Source: Phreatobacter sp. (GTDB lineage Bacteria > Pseudomonadota > Alphaproteobacteria > Rhizobiales > Phreatobacteraceae). Taken from it: 64,000 bases of DNA. The stretch spans positions 62,001-126,000 of the forward strand of contig NZ_JAEULY010000002.1 of NCBI RefSeq assembly GCF_016793595.1, given 5' to 3'. Positions 17,643-35,559 of this stretch are shown piece after piece. Below the pieces are notes generated by a model. That model did no database searches. It saw nothing but the letters and a program-made list of their open reading frames with translations, and had not been told where the DNA came from. Position numbers and translations under genes: made by a program. Positions within the stretch are counted from its first letter, which is position 1; each line of letters opens with the position of its first letter.

Positions 17643-18722
17643 TCACTCCGCGGCGAGCGGACGGGCCGCCTTCGCCGCGACATCGAGGAAACGATCGATA
17701 TCCTCGGTCGATGTCGCAAAGCTCGTCACGAGGCGCATCATGGTCTCGCCGGGCCTGGCGCGGTCGGCTTCGGCAAGGCCCCGGTCGGACCAGGGATAGA
17801 ACACCGCGCCAGCCGCCTGCAGGGCCGCGACGATTTCTTGCCGCATGATCGGGAACAGGCCGTTGGCCTGCGGCTGGAACGGCAGACGGATGCCGGGAAT
17901 GGCGGCAAGGCCGGCGGCAAGGCGACTGGCGGCGGCATTCGCATGGCGGGCGAGGTCGAGCCAGTGGCTGTCGCCGAGGAACGCTTCCATCTGGGCGCTG
18001 AGGAAGCGGTGCTTGGAGAGGAGATGCCCGCCGCGCATGCGACGGCGCACCATGTCCTCGCCCCTCGCGGGGTCGAAGTAGATGATCGCCTCGCAGGCGA
18101 GCCCGCCGCCCTTGGTCGTGCCGAAGGAGAGCACGTCGACGCCCGCCTTCCAGGTGATCTCGGCCGGCGAGCAGCCGAGCGAGGCAACGGCATTGGCGAA
18201 GCGCGCGCCGTCCATGTGGACGCCGGCGCCATGGGCCTTGGCGATGGCGGATAGCGCCTTCACCTCCTCGACCGAATAGACCAGGCCGAGTTCGGTGGAC
18301 TGGGTCAGAGACAGAGCATGGACGGGCGCATTGTGCGGCACGCGCCGGCCGAGCGAGGCTATCGAGGCTTCAAGTGCCTTCGCCGTGATCTTGGCGCCGG
18401 GGCCGCGGATGCCGACCAGCTTGGCGCCGCCGGTGAAGAATTCCGGGCCGCAGCACTCGTCTTCCATGACGTGGCTCTCGTCATGGCAGAGCACGATGCC
18501 CCAGGGCGGAGTGAGCGTCGACAGGGCAAGGCCGTTCGCGGCCGTGCCGGTGATGACCATGTAGACGCCGACCTCGCGCTCAAAGAGGTCGGACAGCTGC
18601 TTCTCGACAATTCGGGTGGCGTCATCGCGGCCATAGCCGAGCCGCGCGCCGCCATTGGCGGCTGATATCGCCTGCATCACCTTGTCGGAGGCGCCGAGGC
18701 CGTTGTCGCTGGCGAAGAACAT
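17643..18722 (-). CDS. ltaE: Low-specificity L-threonine aldolase
   Basis: A 359-residue PLP enzyme that cleaves threonine or allo-threonine to glycine and acetaldehyde. It starts [19 protein letters not shown] as in this family. The cofactor-binding lysine is in [15 protein letters not shown], and [10 protein letters not shown] contains the Asp that contacts the pyridine nitrogen. Related beta-hydroxyaspartate or phenylserine aldolases cannot be excluded. It is a single gene converging on nothing, 111 bp downstream of the start of the Pro-rich gene. Confidence 0.9.
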   Translation of the reverse strand: MFFASDNGLGASDKVMQAISAANGGARLGYGRDDATRIVEKQLSDLFEREVGVYMVITGTAANGLALSTLTPPWGIVLCHDESHVMEDECCGPEFFTGGAKLVGIRGPGAKITAKALEASIASLGRRVPHNAPVHALSLTQSTELGLVYSVEEVKALSAIAKAHGAGVHMDGARFANAVASLGCSPAEITWKAGVDVLSFGTTKGGGLACEAIIYFDPARGEDMVRRRMRGGHLLSKHRFLSAQMEAFLGDSHWLDLARHANAAASRLAAGLAAIPGIRLPFQPQANGLFPIMRQEIVAALQAAGAVFYPWSDRGLAEADRARPGETMMRLVTSFATSTEDIDRFLDVAAKAARPLAAE

Positions 18723-18774
18723 CGGAAATCTCCCTACCTCCTAGCTATCGCGGAGGCAGGGCCGATGTCATCCC

Positions 18775-20193
<1,419 letters not shown>

Positions 20194-20197
20194 TTTC

Positions 20198-24955
<4,758 letters not shown>

Positions 24956-25324
24956 CGTTCACCTCGTTCTGCGGCCCCCAATGGCCGCGGTTCGTGCCCT
25001 CGACACTGACACTTCGAGCCAGCTTGGGCATCGGGGTCATCCGATACCTGCCGGCCATGCGAACTCGGGGCCTTGGCGTTCCCCATGGCCCCGTTGCCGG
25101 AGCCTCATGCGATAGGGCAGCGATGCTGACCTTTCTCTTGCCGTTATTTGACAGATTTCAAACAGCGATACAAGCGGCAATGAGCGCCTTCCAATGCCAG
25201 TTTGTCATGAAAGTTGCCGGGCGCTCGAATGCCTTGGTCAAATCGGAAAGAAAGCACGGCGATCCGCGCAATTTTATGACGCGGTGCGAGCGTGGCCGGC
25301 CGGCTCGGCTGCGGCGTCCCGGCC
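24956..25324. other. Intergenic region upstream of gltB
   Basis: A region of 369 bp between the gltB start and the end of the SGNH-like gene, both on the minus strand. It includes a more AT-rich stretch (about 25135-25275) that probably holds the gltBD promoter. I see no unambiguous -35/-10 pair, no clear sigma-54 GG-N10-GC element, and no gene or RNA. Confidence 0.5.
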
Positions 25325-26593
25325 CTATCGGCTGCCGCCCGAAGAGGCAGTCGCCGGCGGGGTGCCGGTCTCGCGGCCGTCTCGCGGCCAGCGGAAATCG
25401 TCGGCGCGGCCGACCACCGGGGGCGGCATCTCGCCCCGGACGAGGACTGACGCGGCGGTGCCCTGAAGCGAGCGCGCGGGGCTGTCGCCTGCGAGCCGCG
25501 CGGGTTGCGGCGCGGCGGGCGGCGGTTCGGTTCCCGCTACGCGCGGAATATTCGGCTGTCCGGCGAGCGGCAGGACGGGCCCCGCGAGCGGGCGCGGCGG
25601 CACGGGTAGCGGCACGCCGCCGGGGAGCGTCGCCTCCGGTGCGCGCGGTGCGGCGCCGGGATCCGCGACCGGCGGCTGGGGCTCTGCCGGCGTGATGCGG
25701 CCGAGGAGATCGCGGCGCAGGTCCTGTTCCATGAACAGCGCCAGCTTGCGCGCGCCCGCTGCCGTGAAGTGGACGCCGTCATTGGTGCGCAGCCGCCGCA
25801 CCTGACCCGCGAAGTCCGGGCCGAACTGCGTATAGTTGCCGTGCTCGTCAACGAAGCCGTTCCAGACGTCGATATAGGTTACGCCGTTCTTCTGGGCGCG
25901 TTCCTTGTAGATCTCGTTGAGCTGGGCCATGTGGGCTGAGACGCGCTGGCCGCGCAGCGGCGGCACGCCGACCCAGTAGACCGGCACGCCGCGCGCCTTC
26001 ATCGCCTGCATCGCGGCATCGACGCGCTGGACATAGACCTCGCGCCAGCGGTCGGTGCCGGGTTCGACATTGGCGTTGTCGATCCGCATGGCCTGCCGGT
26101 CGTTGGAACCGATCATCATCACGACGAAATCGACCTTGGCCTGCTGCGCGAGCACCTCGGGAATGGCCTTGATCCAGTCGTGGAACTCGGGCCGGGCGAG
26201 GCCGGATGACAGCCGTGACTTGTCGGTGAGGCCGAGCTCGGGAATGTCCTCGAAAGCCTCGCCAAGCCCATAGGCGAGCCATTCCGCGAGATTGTCGCCG
26301 AGCACCAGCACGAAGGTCGTCGGCGTCGTCGGCTGCTCGGAGGAGGCGGGCGCCGACGGGGTCGCGTCGTTGCCGCGCGGCGGGCGGGTCGATTCGGTCG
26401 GCCTTGCTGCCGCGCGCGGAGCGGTCGGTCGCGTGCTCTGTGGGATCGAGATGATGCGCGGCCGCTGGTCGCGGGGGGCGAAGAGATGCGGAAAGCGATC
26501 CGTGTCGAGGTTCTGCGCGCGCGCCTCGCCGGCCGGCCAGCCGGGAGCGCAGGCGAGAAGAATGATCGCGAACAGGCGCCAGACGATCGGCAC
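25325..26593 (-). CDS. Secreted SGNH-fold protein (DUF459-like) lacking the block I serine
   Basis: A 422-residue protein with an N-terminal signal sequence (LFAIILLACAPGWPAGEARAQ) and an SGNH/GDSL-type core at about residues 80-280. Block I reads VLVLGDNLAEWLAYGL, so Asn stands where the nucleophilic Ser of GDS would be. Block III (MIGSNDRQ) and block V (TNDGVHFTAAGA, with Asp and His) are kept. The C-terminal 130 residues are Pro-Ala-rich. I start it at a GTG (26593) with GGAG upstream. The family is linked to envelope polysaccharide or peptidoglycan esters; with Ser missing this copy may bind rather than cleave. Confidence 0.75.
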   Translation of the reverse strand: MPIVWRLFAIILLACAPGWPAGEARAQNLDTDRFPHLFAPRDQRPRIISIPQSTRPTAPRAAARPTESTRPPRGNDATPSAPASSEQPTTPTTFVLVLGDNLAEWLAYGLGEAFEDIPELGLTDKSRLSSGLARPEFHDWIKAIPEVLAQQAKVDFVVMMIGSNDRQAMRIDNANVEPGTDRWREVYVQRVDAAMQAMKARGVPVYWVGVPPLRGQRVSAHMAQLNEIYKERAQKNGVTYIDVWNGFVDEHGNYTQFGPDFAGQVRRLRTNDGVHFTAAGARKLALFMEQDLRRDLLGRITPAEPQPPVADPGAAPRAPEATLPGGVPLPVPPRPLAGPVLPLAGQPNIPRVAGTEPPPAAPQPARLAGDSPARSLQGTAASVLVRGEMPPPVVGRADDFRWPRDGRETGTPPATASSGGSR

Positions 26594-26683
26594 GGGCGGC
26601 AACTCCGGTTCCGAAAGCCCCCCGGAACGCTCATCGCATGCTATCACGGCCCCCGCGGAGCGGCGCAAGCCCCGCTACCGGCC

Positions 26684-27889
26684 TCAGCCGCCCCGGCGCA
26701 ATCGCTGGAGCAGCGCGGCGGTCGGGAAACCGTCGGCCGCAAGCCCGGCGCGTGCCTGAAAGCGCTGGAGAGCCTCGCGGGTGCCGGCGCCGAGCTTGCC
26801 ATCGACCGTGCCGGTATAGAGCCCGACCTGCGACAGGCGCTGCTGGATCTCGATGCGCTCGTCGCGGGAGAGCGCCCGCTCCGACGTCGGCCAGCCACGG
26901 GCGAAGGTGCCGCCGCCGCGCAGCCGGTCGGCGAGGTGGCCCACCGCCATCGCGTAGTTCTCGGAGTTGTTGTATTTCATGATGACGCGGAAGTTCGGCA
27001 GCATAAGGAAGGCCGGTCCGTGCGCGCCCGCAGGCAGGAAGAGGAACGCCTGGTCGCTCTTTCGCGGGAAAGCCCTGTCGCCGATGCGGCGCACGCCGCG
27101 CGCCTCCCACTGGGCGATGGTCTGCGGCCGGTCGCGATGGGCCAGCGTCAGGTCGAGCCCCGCCGGCACGGTCACCTCGTAGCCCCAGCCTTGGCCGCGC
27201 TGCCAGCCTTCCTCGCGCAGGAGGTTGCCGGTCGACATCATGGCGTCGGGGATCGAACCCATCAGGTCGATGCGCGGGCCGCCATTGCCCGAGCGCGCCG
27301 CGCGCAGGAAGGTCGAAGGCATGAACTGAGTGTGGCCGAAGGCGCCGGCCCATGAGCCGCGGAAATGGGCCGGGGCGACATGGCCGCGCGCGATGATCTG
27401 CAGCGCTGCCAGGAACTCACCGCGAAAGAAGTCCTGCCGGCGGCCGTAGCAGGCGAGCGTCGCTGTGGCGCGCACCACCGACGTATTGCCCTTGGCGCGA
27501 CCGAAGCTCGTCTCGATGCCCCAGATGGCGGCGATCACGAAACGGTCGACGCCGGTCGCGCGCTCGGCCGCCTCGAAGGCCGCGCGGTGCGCCTGCACCA
27601 TGCGCCGGCCCTCGGCGACGCGATTAGCCGCGACGACGCCGTTGATATAGTCCCACGGCTGGCGTGAGAATTCCGGCTGGCGATCCAGCAGGTTCAGGAT
27701 CGAGTTGTCGGGCGTCAGCCCGGCCGTCGCCTGCTCGAACACCTGGGGCAGGATGCCGCGCTGGCCCGCCTGCGCCCGCAGGCTCTGCATGCAGCCGGAA
27801 AAGCCGTCCTGGGCGGCGGCAGGCGCGCTAAAGCCGACGAGACCGGCCAGCACGAGGCCGATTGTTCCGAAATGTCCGCACCGATCCAT
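26684..27889 (-). CDS. Lytic murein transglycosylase, MltB/GH103 type with peptidoglycan-binding domain
   Basis: A 401-residue periplasmic enzyme that cleaves the glycan strand of peptidoglycan to anhydro-muropeptides. The signal peptide ends near APAAAQ. The catalytic Glu is in AAIWGIETSFGRAKGN, followed by GSWAGAFGHTQFMPSTFLR. A C-terminal peptidoglycan-binding domain (about residues 340-400) has QQRLSQVGLYTGTVDGKLGAGTREALQRFQ. It is paralogous to the gene at 29097-30284 with the DUF808 gene between them. Confidence 0.92.
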   Translation of the reverse strand: MDRCGHFGTIGLVLAGLVGFSAPAAAQDGFSGCMQSLRAQAGQRGILPQVFEQATAGLTPDNSILNLLDRQPEFSRQPWDYINGVVAANRVAEGRRMVQAHRAAFEAAERATGVDRFVIAAIWGIETSFGRAKGNTSVVRATATLACYGRRQDFFRGEFLAALQIIARGHVAPAHFRGSWAGAFGHTQFMPSTFLRAARSGNGGPRIDLMGSIPDAMMSTGNLLREEGWQRGQGWGYEVTVPAGLDLTLAHRDRPQTIAQWEARGVRRIGDRAFPRKSDQAFLFLPAGAHGPAFLMLPNFRVIMKYNNSENYAMAVGHLADRLRGGGTFARGWPTSERALSRDERIEIQQRLSQVGLYTGTVDGKLGAGTREALQRFQARAGLAADGFPTAALLQRLRRGG

Positions 27890-27994
27890 GCCAAGCGCCT
27901 CGCCAAAGGATGGGGCCCGCCCGGGGAATGAAGGAACAGCAGCATGATGAATGAAGCGTTACGGCGGCTCAAGAGATGCGCGTGACGTCTGCCG

Positions 27995-28996
27995 TCAGGC
28001 CTTTGCGGCGCGGCCGGGCAGGGCGGATTTCGCCCAGGCCCAGACCGGCGCGATCACGTAGCTGACCACAGGAATGAGCAGCAGGCCGAGGGCAAGGCCG
28101 ACCAGCCCCGAGGCCGCCGCCGTCACCACCCAGCTCGCAATGCCCGCGACCGGCGGCAGGGCGCGCCCCGCATTCTCCGCGGCGGCATGGATCGCGTGCT
28201 CGAACCCGGCGAGCCCGTAGCCGGCAAGGCCGTGAACGATGATGCCGCCGCCGACCCAGATCATGGCGGCGGTGCCGACGATGCCGAGCAGGCCGAGAAA
28301 GCCGGGCATGGCGCGGACCAGGCCGCGCCCGAAACCCCTCGACGCCGCGCCGATCGCGGTGTCTGCCCCGTTGCGCGCGAGCGCCACGCCGAGGTCGTCG
28401 GCCTTCACGATCAGCGCGACGCCGCCATAGACGGCAAGGGTAATGGCGGTGCCGACCACGGCCAGGACTGCGGCCTGAGTCCAGAAGCCGCCGGTGGGCA
28501 CGGCCGCCAGCGTGATGGCCATGATCTCGGCGGACAGGATGAAGTCGGTCTTGATCGCGCCGGCCACCTTCTGGTCCTCCAGCGAAGCGGGATCGAGCGC
28601 GATGGAACCGATCGATGCCTCGTGCGCCTCGGCATGGTGCGGAACAGCGGCCTCGTAGACCTTCTCGGCGCCCTCGTAGCAGAGGAATGCTCCGCCGATC
28701 ATCAGCAGCGGCAGGATCAGGGCGGGGGCGAGCGCCGAGAGCGCCAGCGCCGCTGGCAGGAGGATCAACAGCTTGTTGCGCAGCGACCCGCGCGCGATGC
28801 GGGCGACGATGGGCAGTTCCCGGTCCGCGGAGAAGCCCGTGACATAGCGCGGCGTGACCGCGGCGTCGTCGATCACCACGCCGGCTGCCTTGGCGCCGGC
28901 TTTTGCCGCCTGTCCCGCGACATCGTCGATGGAGGCGGCGGCGACCTTGGCGATGGCGACGACGTCGTCAAGAAGGGCGATCAGTCCGGTGCTCAT
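27995..28996 (-). CDS. DUF808 family inner-membrane protein (YedI-like)
   Basis: A 333-residue membrane protein with the family start GLIALLDDVVAIAKVAAASIDDVAGQA and VVIDDAAVTPRYVTGF, and then several hydrophobic segments rich in Gly and Ala. The family is widespread and its role is not established. It lies between two lytic transglycosylase genes on the same strand with gaps of about 100 bp, so cotranscription is possible but not shown. Confidence 0.85.
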   Translation of the reverse strand: MSTGLIALLDDVVAIAKVAAASIDDVAGQAAKAGAKAAGVVIDDAAVTPRYVTGFSADRELPIVARIARGSLRNKLLILLPAALALSALAPALILPLLMIGGAFLCYEGAEKVYEAAVPHHAEAHEASIGSIALDPASLEDQKVAGAIKTDFILSAEIMAITLAAVPTGGFWTQAAVLAVVGTAITLAVYGGVALIVKADDLGVALARNGADTAIGAASRGFGRGLVRAMPGFLGLLGIVGTAAMIWVGGGIIVHGLAGYGLAGFEHAIHAAAENAGRALPPVAGIASWVVTAAASGLVGLALGLLLIPVVSYVIAPVWAWAKSALPGRAAKA

Positions 28997-29096
28997 GCGA
29001 CACGGGATCCTGTGGTCAGGGGCTGCGGTCCTGCGGTCTGGCGGCCGCTGCGGGACTGTGCCGTCATGGCTTCTGTTGGGTCAGCGGTCCCGCGCC

Positions 29097-30284
29097 TCAG
29101 CCGCGCCGCAGGCGTTCGAGGAAGGCGCGATCCGCCTCGCCGGTCGGCGACATGCCGAACCGTCCCTGCATGGTGCGTACGGCCTGTTTCGACTTGTCGC
29201 CGAGGATGCCGTCGACATCGCCAAGGTCGAAGCCCAGCCGATTGAGACGCGTCTGGATCTCCTCGCGGTCGGCGTGGGTCAGGCCGCCTTCGCCGGGAGG
29301 CCAGGGCTTGGTGAAGCGGCCGCCGCCCTTGATCCGGTCGCCGAGATGAGCGACCGCGAGCGCATAGGAATCGGCATTGTTGTACCGCTTGATAACGTTG
29401 AAGTTCTGCGTCAGCAGCAGATGCGGCCCGCCTTCGCCGGCCGGCTTCCAGATCACGGCATTGGCGCCGCCCGACATCGCCCCGCGATCGGCCCTGCGCA
29501 CGCCCGCCGCCGCCCAGCCGTCGATGGAGCGGCGCTGGGCGCGGTTGCCGGGAACGCCAGGCGCATGGACCTCGAAGCCCCAGGGAATGCCGGGCTGCCA
29601 GCCGTTGCGGCGCAGGTAGTTGGCGGCCGAGCCCATGGCGTCCGGGATCGAGTTCCAGATGTCGCGGCGGCCATCGCCGGTGAAATCGATCGCGAAGGCG
29701 TGGAAGCTCGTCGGCATGAACTGGACGTGGCCCATGGCGCCGGCCCAGGAGCCCAGCATGTTCTGCGGCGTGGTGTCGCCGGCCTGCAGGATGCGCAGGG
29801 CGGCGATCAGCTCGCGGCGGAAGAAGTCGGCGCGCCTGCCGGCCGCCGCCAGCGTCGCCATGGACTGGATCACATAGTGCTCGCCGCGCGAGGTGCCGTA
29901 GGAGGTCTCGTTGCCCCAGATCGAGCAGATGATCTCGCCCGGCACGCCGAAGCGGCTCTGGACCGCCGAGAAGGTTGCACCGTGCTGGCCGAAATTGGCG
30001 CGGCCGTTGGTGACGCGCTTGTTGGAGGCGCGCACGTCGACATAGTCGCCGAGCGTGCGGCGGAATTCCGGCTGACGCACCGACAGTTCGATCACCCGCG
30101 GGTTCGGCTGGATGCCGGCGAAGGCGCGGTCGAAGGTCGCCCGCGAGACGCCGGCCGCCGAGGCCGCCGGCCAGAGGCTCGCGACGAAGCCGGCGAAGGC
30201 CTGCGCTTCAGCGGGCCGGACGAAGGCCGGCGCGAGGGCTGCGGCAGCGCCGGCGAGGATGGTGCGGCGGGTGAGGGCGGTCAT
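29097..30284 (-). CDS. Lytic murein transglycosylase, MltB/GH103 type, probable Tat substrate
   Basis: A 395-residue paralogue of the enzyme at 26684-27889. The N-terminus MTALTRRTILAGAAAALAPAFVRPAEAQ has a twin-arginine motif followed by a hydrophobic stretch, pointing to Tat export. The catalytic Glu is in SIWGNETSYGTSRGE, with GSWAGAMGHVQFMPTSFH after it. The C-terminal peptidoglycan-binding repeat has QTRLNRLGFDLGDVDGILGDKSKQAVRTMQ. The open frame runs 117 codons further upstream, but that part is antisense to the attachment-family gene and has no motif. Confidence 0.92.
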   Translation of the reverse strand: MTALTRRTILAGAAAALAPAFVRPAEAQAFAGFVASLWPAASAAGVSRATFDRAFAGIQPNPRVIELSVRQPEFRRTLGDYVDVRASNKRVTNGRANFGQHGATFSAVQSRFGVPGEIICSIWGNETSYGTSRGEHYVIQSMATLAAAGRRADFFRRELIAALRILQAGDTTPQNMLGSWAGAMGHVQFMPTSFHAFAIDFTGDGRRDIWNSIPDAMGSAANYLRRNGWQPGIPWGFEVHAPGVPGNRAQRRSIDGWAAAGVRRADRGAMSGGANAVIWKPAGEGGPHLLLTQNFNVIKRYNNADSYALAVAHLGDRIKGGGRFTKPWPPGEGGLTHADREEIQTRLNRLGFDLGDVDGILGDKSKQAVRTMQGRFGMSPTGEADRAFLERLRRG

Positions 30285-30444
30285 CGTCGATCTCCGGTCG
30301 CAGATTTGATCCAGCGCAGGGCGGAAGCCTGAGTCGCGCACAAAGATAGCGCCGTTATGGCAGCCGGGCACGCCGGTCATCCTGTCGCGGGAACAGATGC
30401 GCGCGATGGCGGGTTGGCTTCCGGTACATGCAAGGAAGGACGCC

Positions 30445-30891
30445 ATGGACAACATCCGCATTCCCCACGACACGCTGGTCTTCGTCGGCGACGGCGCGAA
30501 AGCCCTGTTCCTGCGCAACAAGGGCGACGCACAGCTGCTCAATCTGGTGGTCGAGCGCATTTTCGAGCAGGACAACCCGCCGACCCGCGAACAGGGCACT
30601 GACCGGCCCGGCCGTTCCTTCGCCAGCGCCGGCACGCATCGCTCGGCGATGGAGCAGACGGACTGGCATCAGATCGCCGAAGAGCGCTTCGCCAGCGCCG
30701 TCGCGGAGCGCCTCTACAAGCACGCCCATGCCGGCCGGTTCGAGAAACTCGTCGTCATCGCGCCGCCCAAGGTGCTGGGAAACCTGCGGAAAGCCTTCCA
30801 CAAGGAGGTCGCCGACCGCGTCTCGGCGGAAATCCCCAAGGAACTGACTTCGCACCCGGTCTACGAGATCGAGAAGCTTCTGGCCGCGTAG
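30445..30891 (+). CDS. Host attachment family protein
   Basis: A 148-residue protein matching the family named for a protein required for attachment to host cells. It starts with a strand-rich TLVFVGDGAKALFLRNKGD. An acidic, variable middle follows, and the C-terminal half has FEKLVVIAPPKVLGNLRKAFHKEV and ITKELTSHPVYEIEKLL-like ending. There is no signal peptide. The AAGGA site precedes the ATG at 30445. The molecular function is not known; the eRF1-like fold suggests RNA or ribosome binding. Its last 31 bp overlap the end of the convergent diguanylate cyclase gene. Confidence 0.82.
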   Translation: MDNIRIPHDTLVFVGDGAKALFLRNKGDAQLLNLVVERIFEQDNPPTREQGTDRPGRSFASAGTHRSAMEQTDWHQIAEERFASAVAERLYKHAHAGRFEKLVVIAPPKVLGNLRKAFHKEVADRVSAEIPKELTSHPVYEIEKLLAA

Positions 30892-32687
30892 GTCCGCACC
30901 GTCTTGTCCGCGATCCGCCCGGTGGCCGACATATCGGCGCCGGGCGCGAGCGGGGGAGACGCGGCCTCGGTCGCGCAGACGCGGTTGCGACCGGATTGCT
31001 TGGCCAGGTAGAGGCGCCGGTCGGCGGAAGCCACCAGCTCCTCCCAGCGCGTGGCGGAGCCCGCCGGACGCACCGCGACGCCGAAGCTGCCGGTGACGGT
31101 CAGATTGGGCGCCTGGTCGATTCTCGTTTCCTCGAGCCGGCGGCGCAGGGCTTCGGAGAGGGCGAAAGCCTCGGCGATGCTGGCGTCCTGCAGCAGCACG
31201 ATGAATTCCTCGCCGCCGTAGCGGGCGAAAGCGCCGCTGGCGGGGACGAGGGGGGCGAGGCAGGTGGCGATGAGGCGCAGCACGTCGTCGCCGGTCGCGT
31301 GGCCGAATGTGTCGTTGACCGTCTTGAAGTGGTCGATGTCGAACAGGATCAGGCCGATCGCGCGCGCTCGCCCGTCCGCAGGAGACAGGGCCTGCATCGC
31401 CGCATCGTTCAGGGCCCTGCGATTGAGGAGCCCGGTCAGCATATCGGTTTCGGACAGGCGGCGCAGCTGCTCGGCCATGTGCCGCTGGTCCTGTTCGAGG
31501 CGATGACGCTGGCGTTGCTGGTCCCGCAGGATATCAAGCTCGCGGAACATGTCGGCGATCTCGCCGCTTACCCTGCCAACCGGACCGGGCTCCGCCAGAT
31601 TGCCGCGGGCGATGGCCGTGATCTGCTCGCGAACGGTGATCAGCGGCCTGAACAGGCCGTTGCGGAAGATCATGCCGACCATGGCGAGGACGAGGATCAC
31701 GATGCCGGTCAGCAGGCCGGACAGGACGACCAGCCGGAAAGCGTGGTCGCGCATGCCATCCATCCGCGCCTGCGAAGCGGCGGCGATCAGTTCGCGCAGT
31801 TCCTCGACCGGCCGCATGCCGGGCACGTAGTTGCGGGTGAAGGTGTCGGCGGTCGGGCTGCCCGGCAGGACCATGCTTCCCGCGACGACGCGGGCGTGAG
31901 GCACCGAGATGTCGAAATAGCGCCGGTCCATCTCGGCGACCTTCGCCTCGATCGGGCCATTGGGGAAGAAGGCGTCGGCATAGTCGGCCAGAATGCGGCG
32001 CAGTTCGGCCACGCGAACCAGGGTCTGGTCGAAGCGGGGCAGGAACTGCGCGCTGCCGCCGTCACCCGCCGCCAGCATCATGACGACGTAGGATCCGAGT
32101 CTGCCGGCCTCTTCGCGCAATGTCCCGGCGGTCATGTTGAGGATGATCTCGGTCGACACCTGCGGGTTGAGGCGGATGATCTCCTGACCCAACCGGTCGC
32201 GCAGGGAGAGCACGCTGTCGGCCGCGGTGAACATCTGCTCGATCGCGCGGGTGACGTCGCGGCTCGCGCGCGCGGCCGCGGGACGCTCGGCGATCTCATC
32301 GACCATCCGCCTGCCATCCGCCAGCCGTTCATGCATTTCGCGCAGGTGCCGCTGCAAGCTGCTGGCGGTCGCAGGATCCCGCCCGACGGCCAGCTCCATT
32401 TCAGCGATGCGGCGATCGGTATCCTGGCGCTTCGCCAGTAGCGAAGCGCTCAGCGCCGCTGCGTTCACGTCGAGGCCGCCCATTGCGCTGTTGGCGGGAC
32501 CTCGCTCGGCCGAGACAGCATTGGCCGCCGCCATGACCGCATGGAAGCGCGCGAGCTGCAAACTGCCCTGCTGGTAGCGCGCGTAGTCAGCAAGATCAGC
32601 GTGCAGCGACACGCCGCCGAGCGCCAGACAGGCGACCGCCGCCACGATGCCGCCGAGCCACTGGAGATGCTGAACCCGAAACTTCAC
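30861..32687 (-). CDS. Membrane-bound diguanylate cyclase (GGDEF)
   Basis: A 608-residue sensor that should make cyclic di-GMP. TM1 is at about residues 10-30 and a periplasmic helical sensor region follows. TM2 (LSGLLTGIVILVLAMVGMIF) leads to a HAMP-like linker and a C-terminal GGDEF domain. The active site is YGGEEF and DMLTGLLNRRAL is the domain start. The inhibitory I-site RxxD five residues before GGEEF is replaced by VPAS, so product feedback is probably absent. No EAL domain is present. It is divergent from gyrB. Cyclic di-GMP would affect motility and attachment. Confidence 0.92.
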   Translation of the reverse strand: MKFRVQHLQWLGGIVAAVACLALGGVSLHADLADYARYQQGSLQLARFHAVMAAANAVSAERGPANSAMGGLDVNAAALSASLLAKRQDTDRRIAEMELAVGRDPATASSLQRHLREMHERLADGRRMVDEIAERPAAARASRDVTRAIEQMFTAADSVLSLRDRLGQEIIRLNPQVSTEIILNMTAGTLREEAGRLGSYVVMMLAAGDGGSAQFLPRFDQTLVRVAELRRILADYADAFFPNGPIEAKVAEMDRRYFDISVPHARVVAGSMVLPGSPTADTFTRNYVPGMRPVEELRELIAAASQARMDGMRDHAFRLVVLSGLLTGIVILVLAMVGMIFRNGLFRPLITVREQITAIARGNLAEPGPVGRVSGEIADMFRELDILRDQQRQRHRLEQDQRHMAEQLRRLSETDMLTGLLNRRALNDAAMQALSPADGRARAIGLILFDIDHFKTVNDTFGHATGDDVLRLIATCLAPLVPASGAFARYGGEEFIVLLQDASIAEAFALSEALRRRLEETRIDQAPNLTVTGSFGVAVRPAGSATRWEELVASADRRLYLAKQSGRNRVCATEAASPPLAPGADMSATGRIADKTVRTYAARSFSIS

Positions 32688-35423
<2,736 letters not shown>

Positions 35424-35463
35424 CGGGCGTTGTTCGCGGGCCGGATAGCGCTCGCCAATGCGC

Positions 35464-35490
35464 GGGCGGCCACGGGCCGCCCCCGTTTGT
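35464..35490 (+). terminator. Intrinsic terminator of gyrB
   Basis: GGGCGGCC (35464-35471) pairs with GGCCGCCC (35475-35482) around a 3-nt loop, followed by CCGTTTGT. It lies about 40 bp after the gyrB stop. Confidence 0.65.
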
Positions 35491-35559
35491 CCGGGTTGCC
35501 GGCCGGCCGGCCTGCCGCTATCGCCGTCGTGAAGCGATGACGAGAGTGGAAGACGTGCA

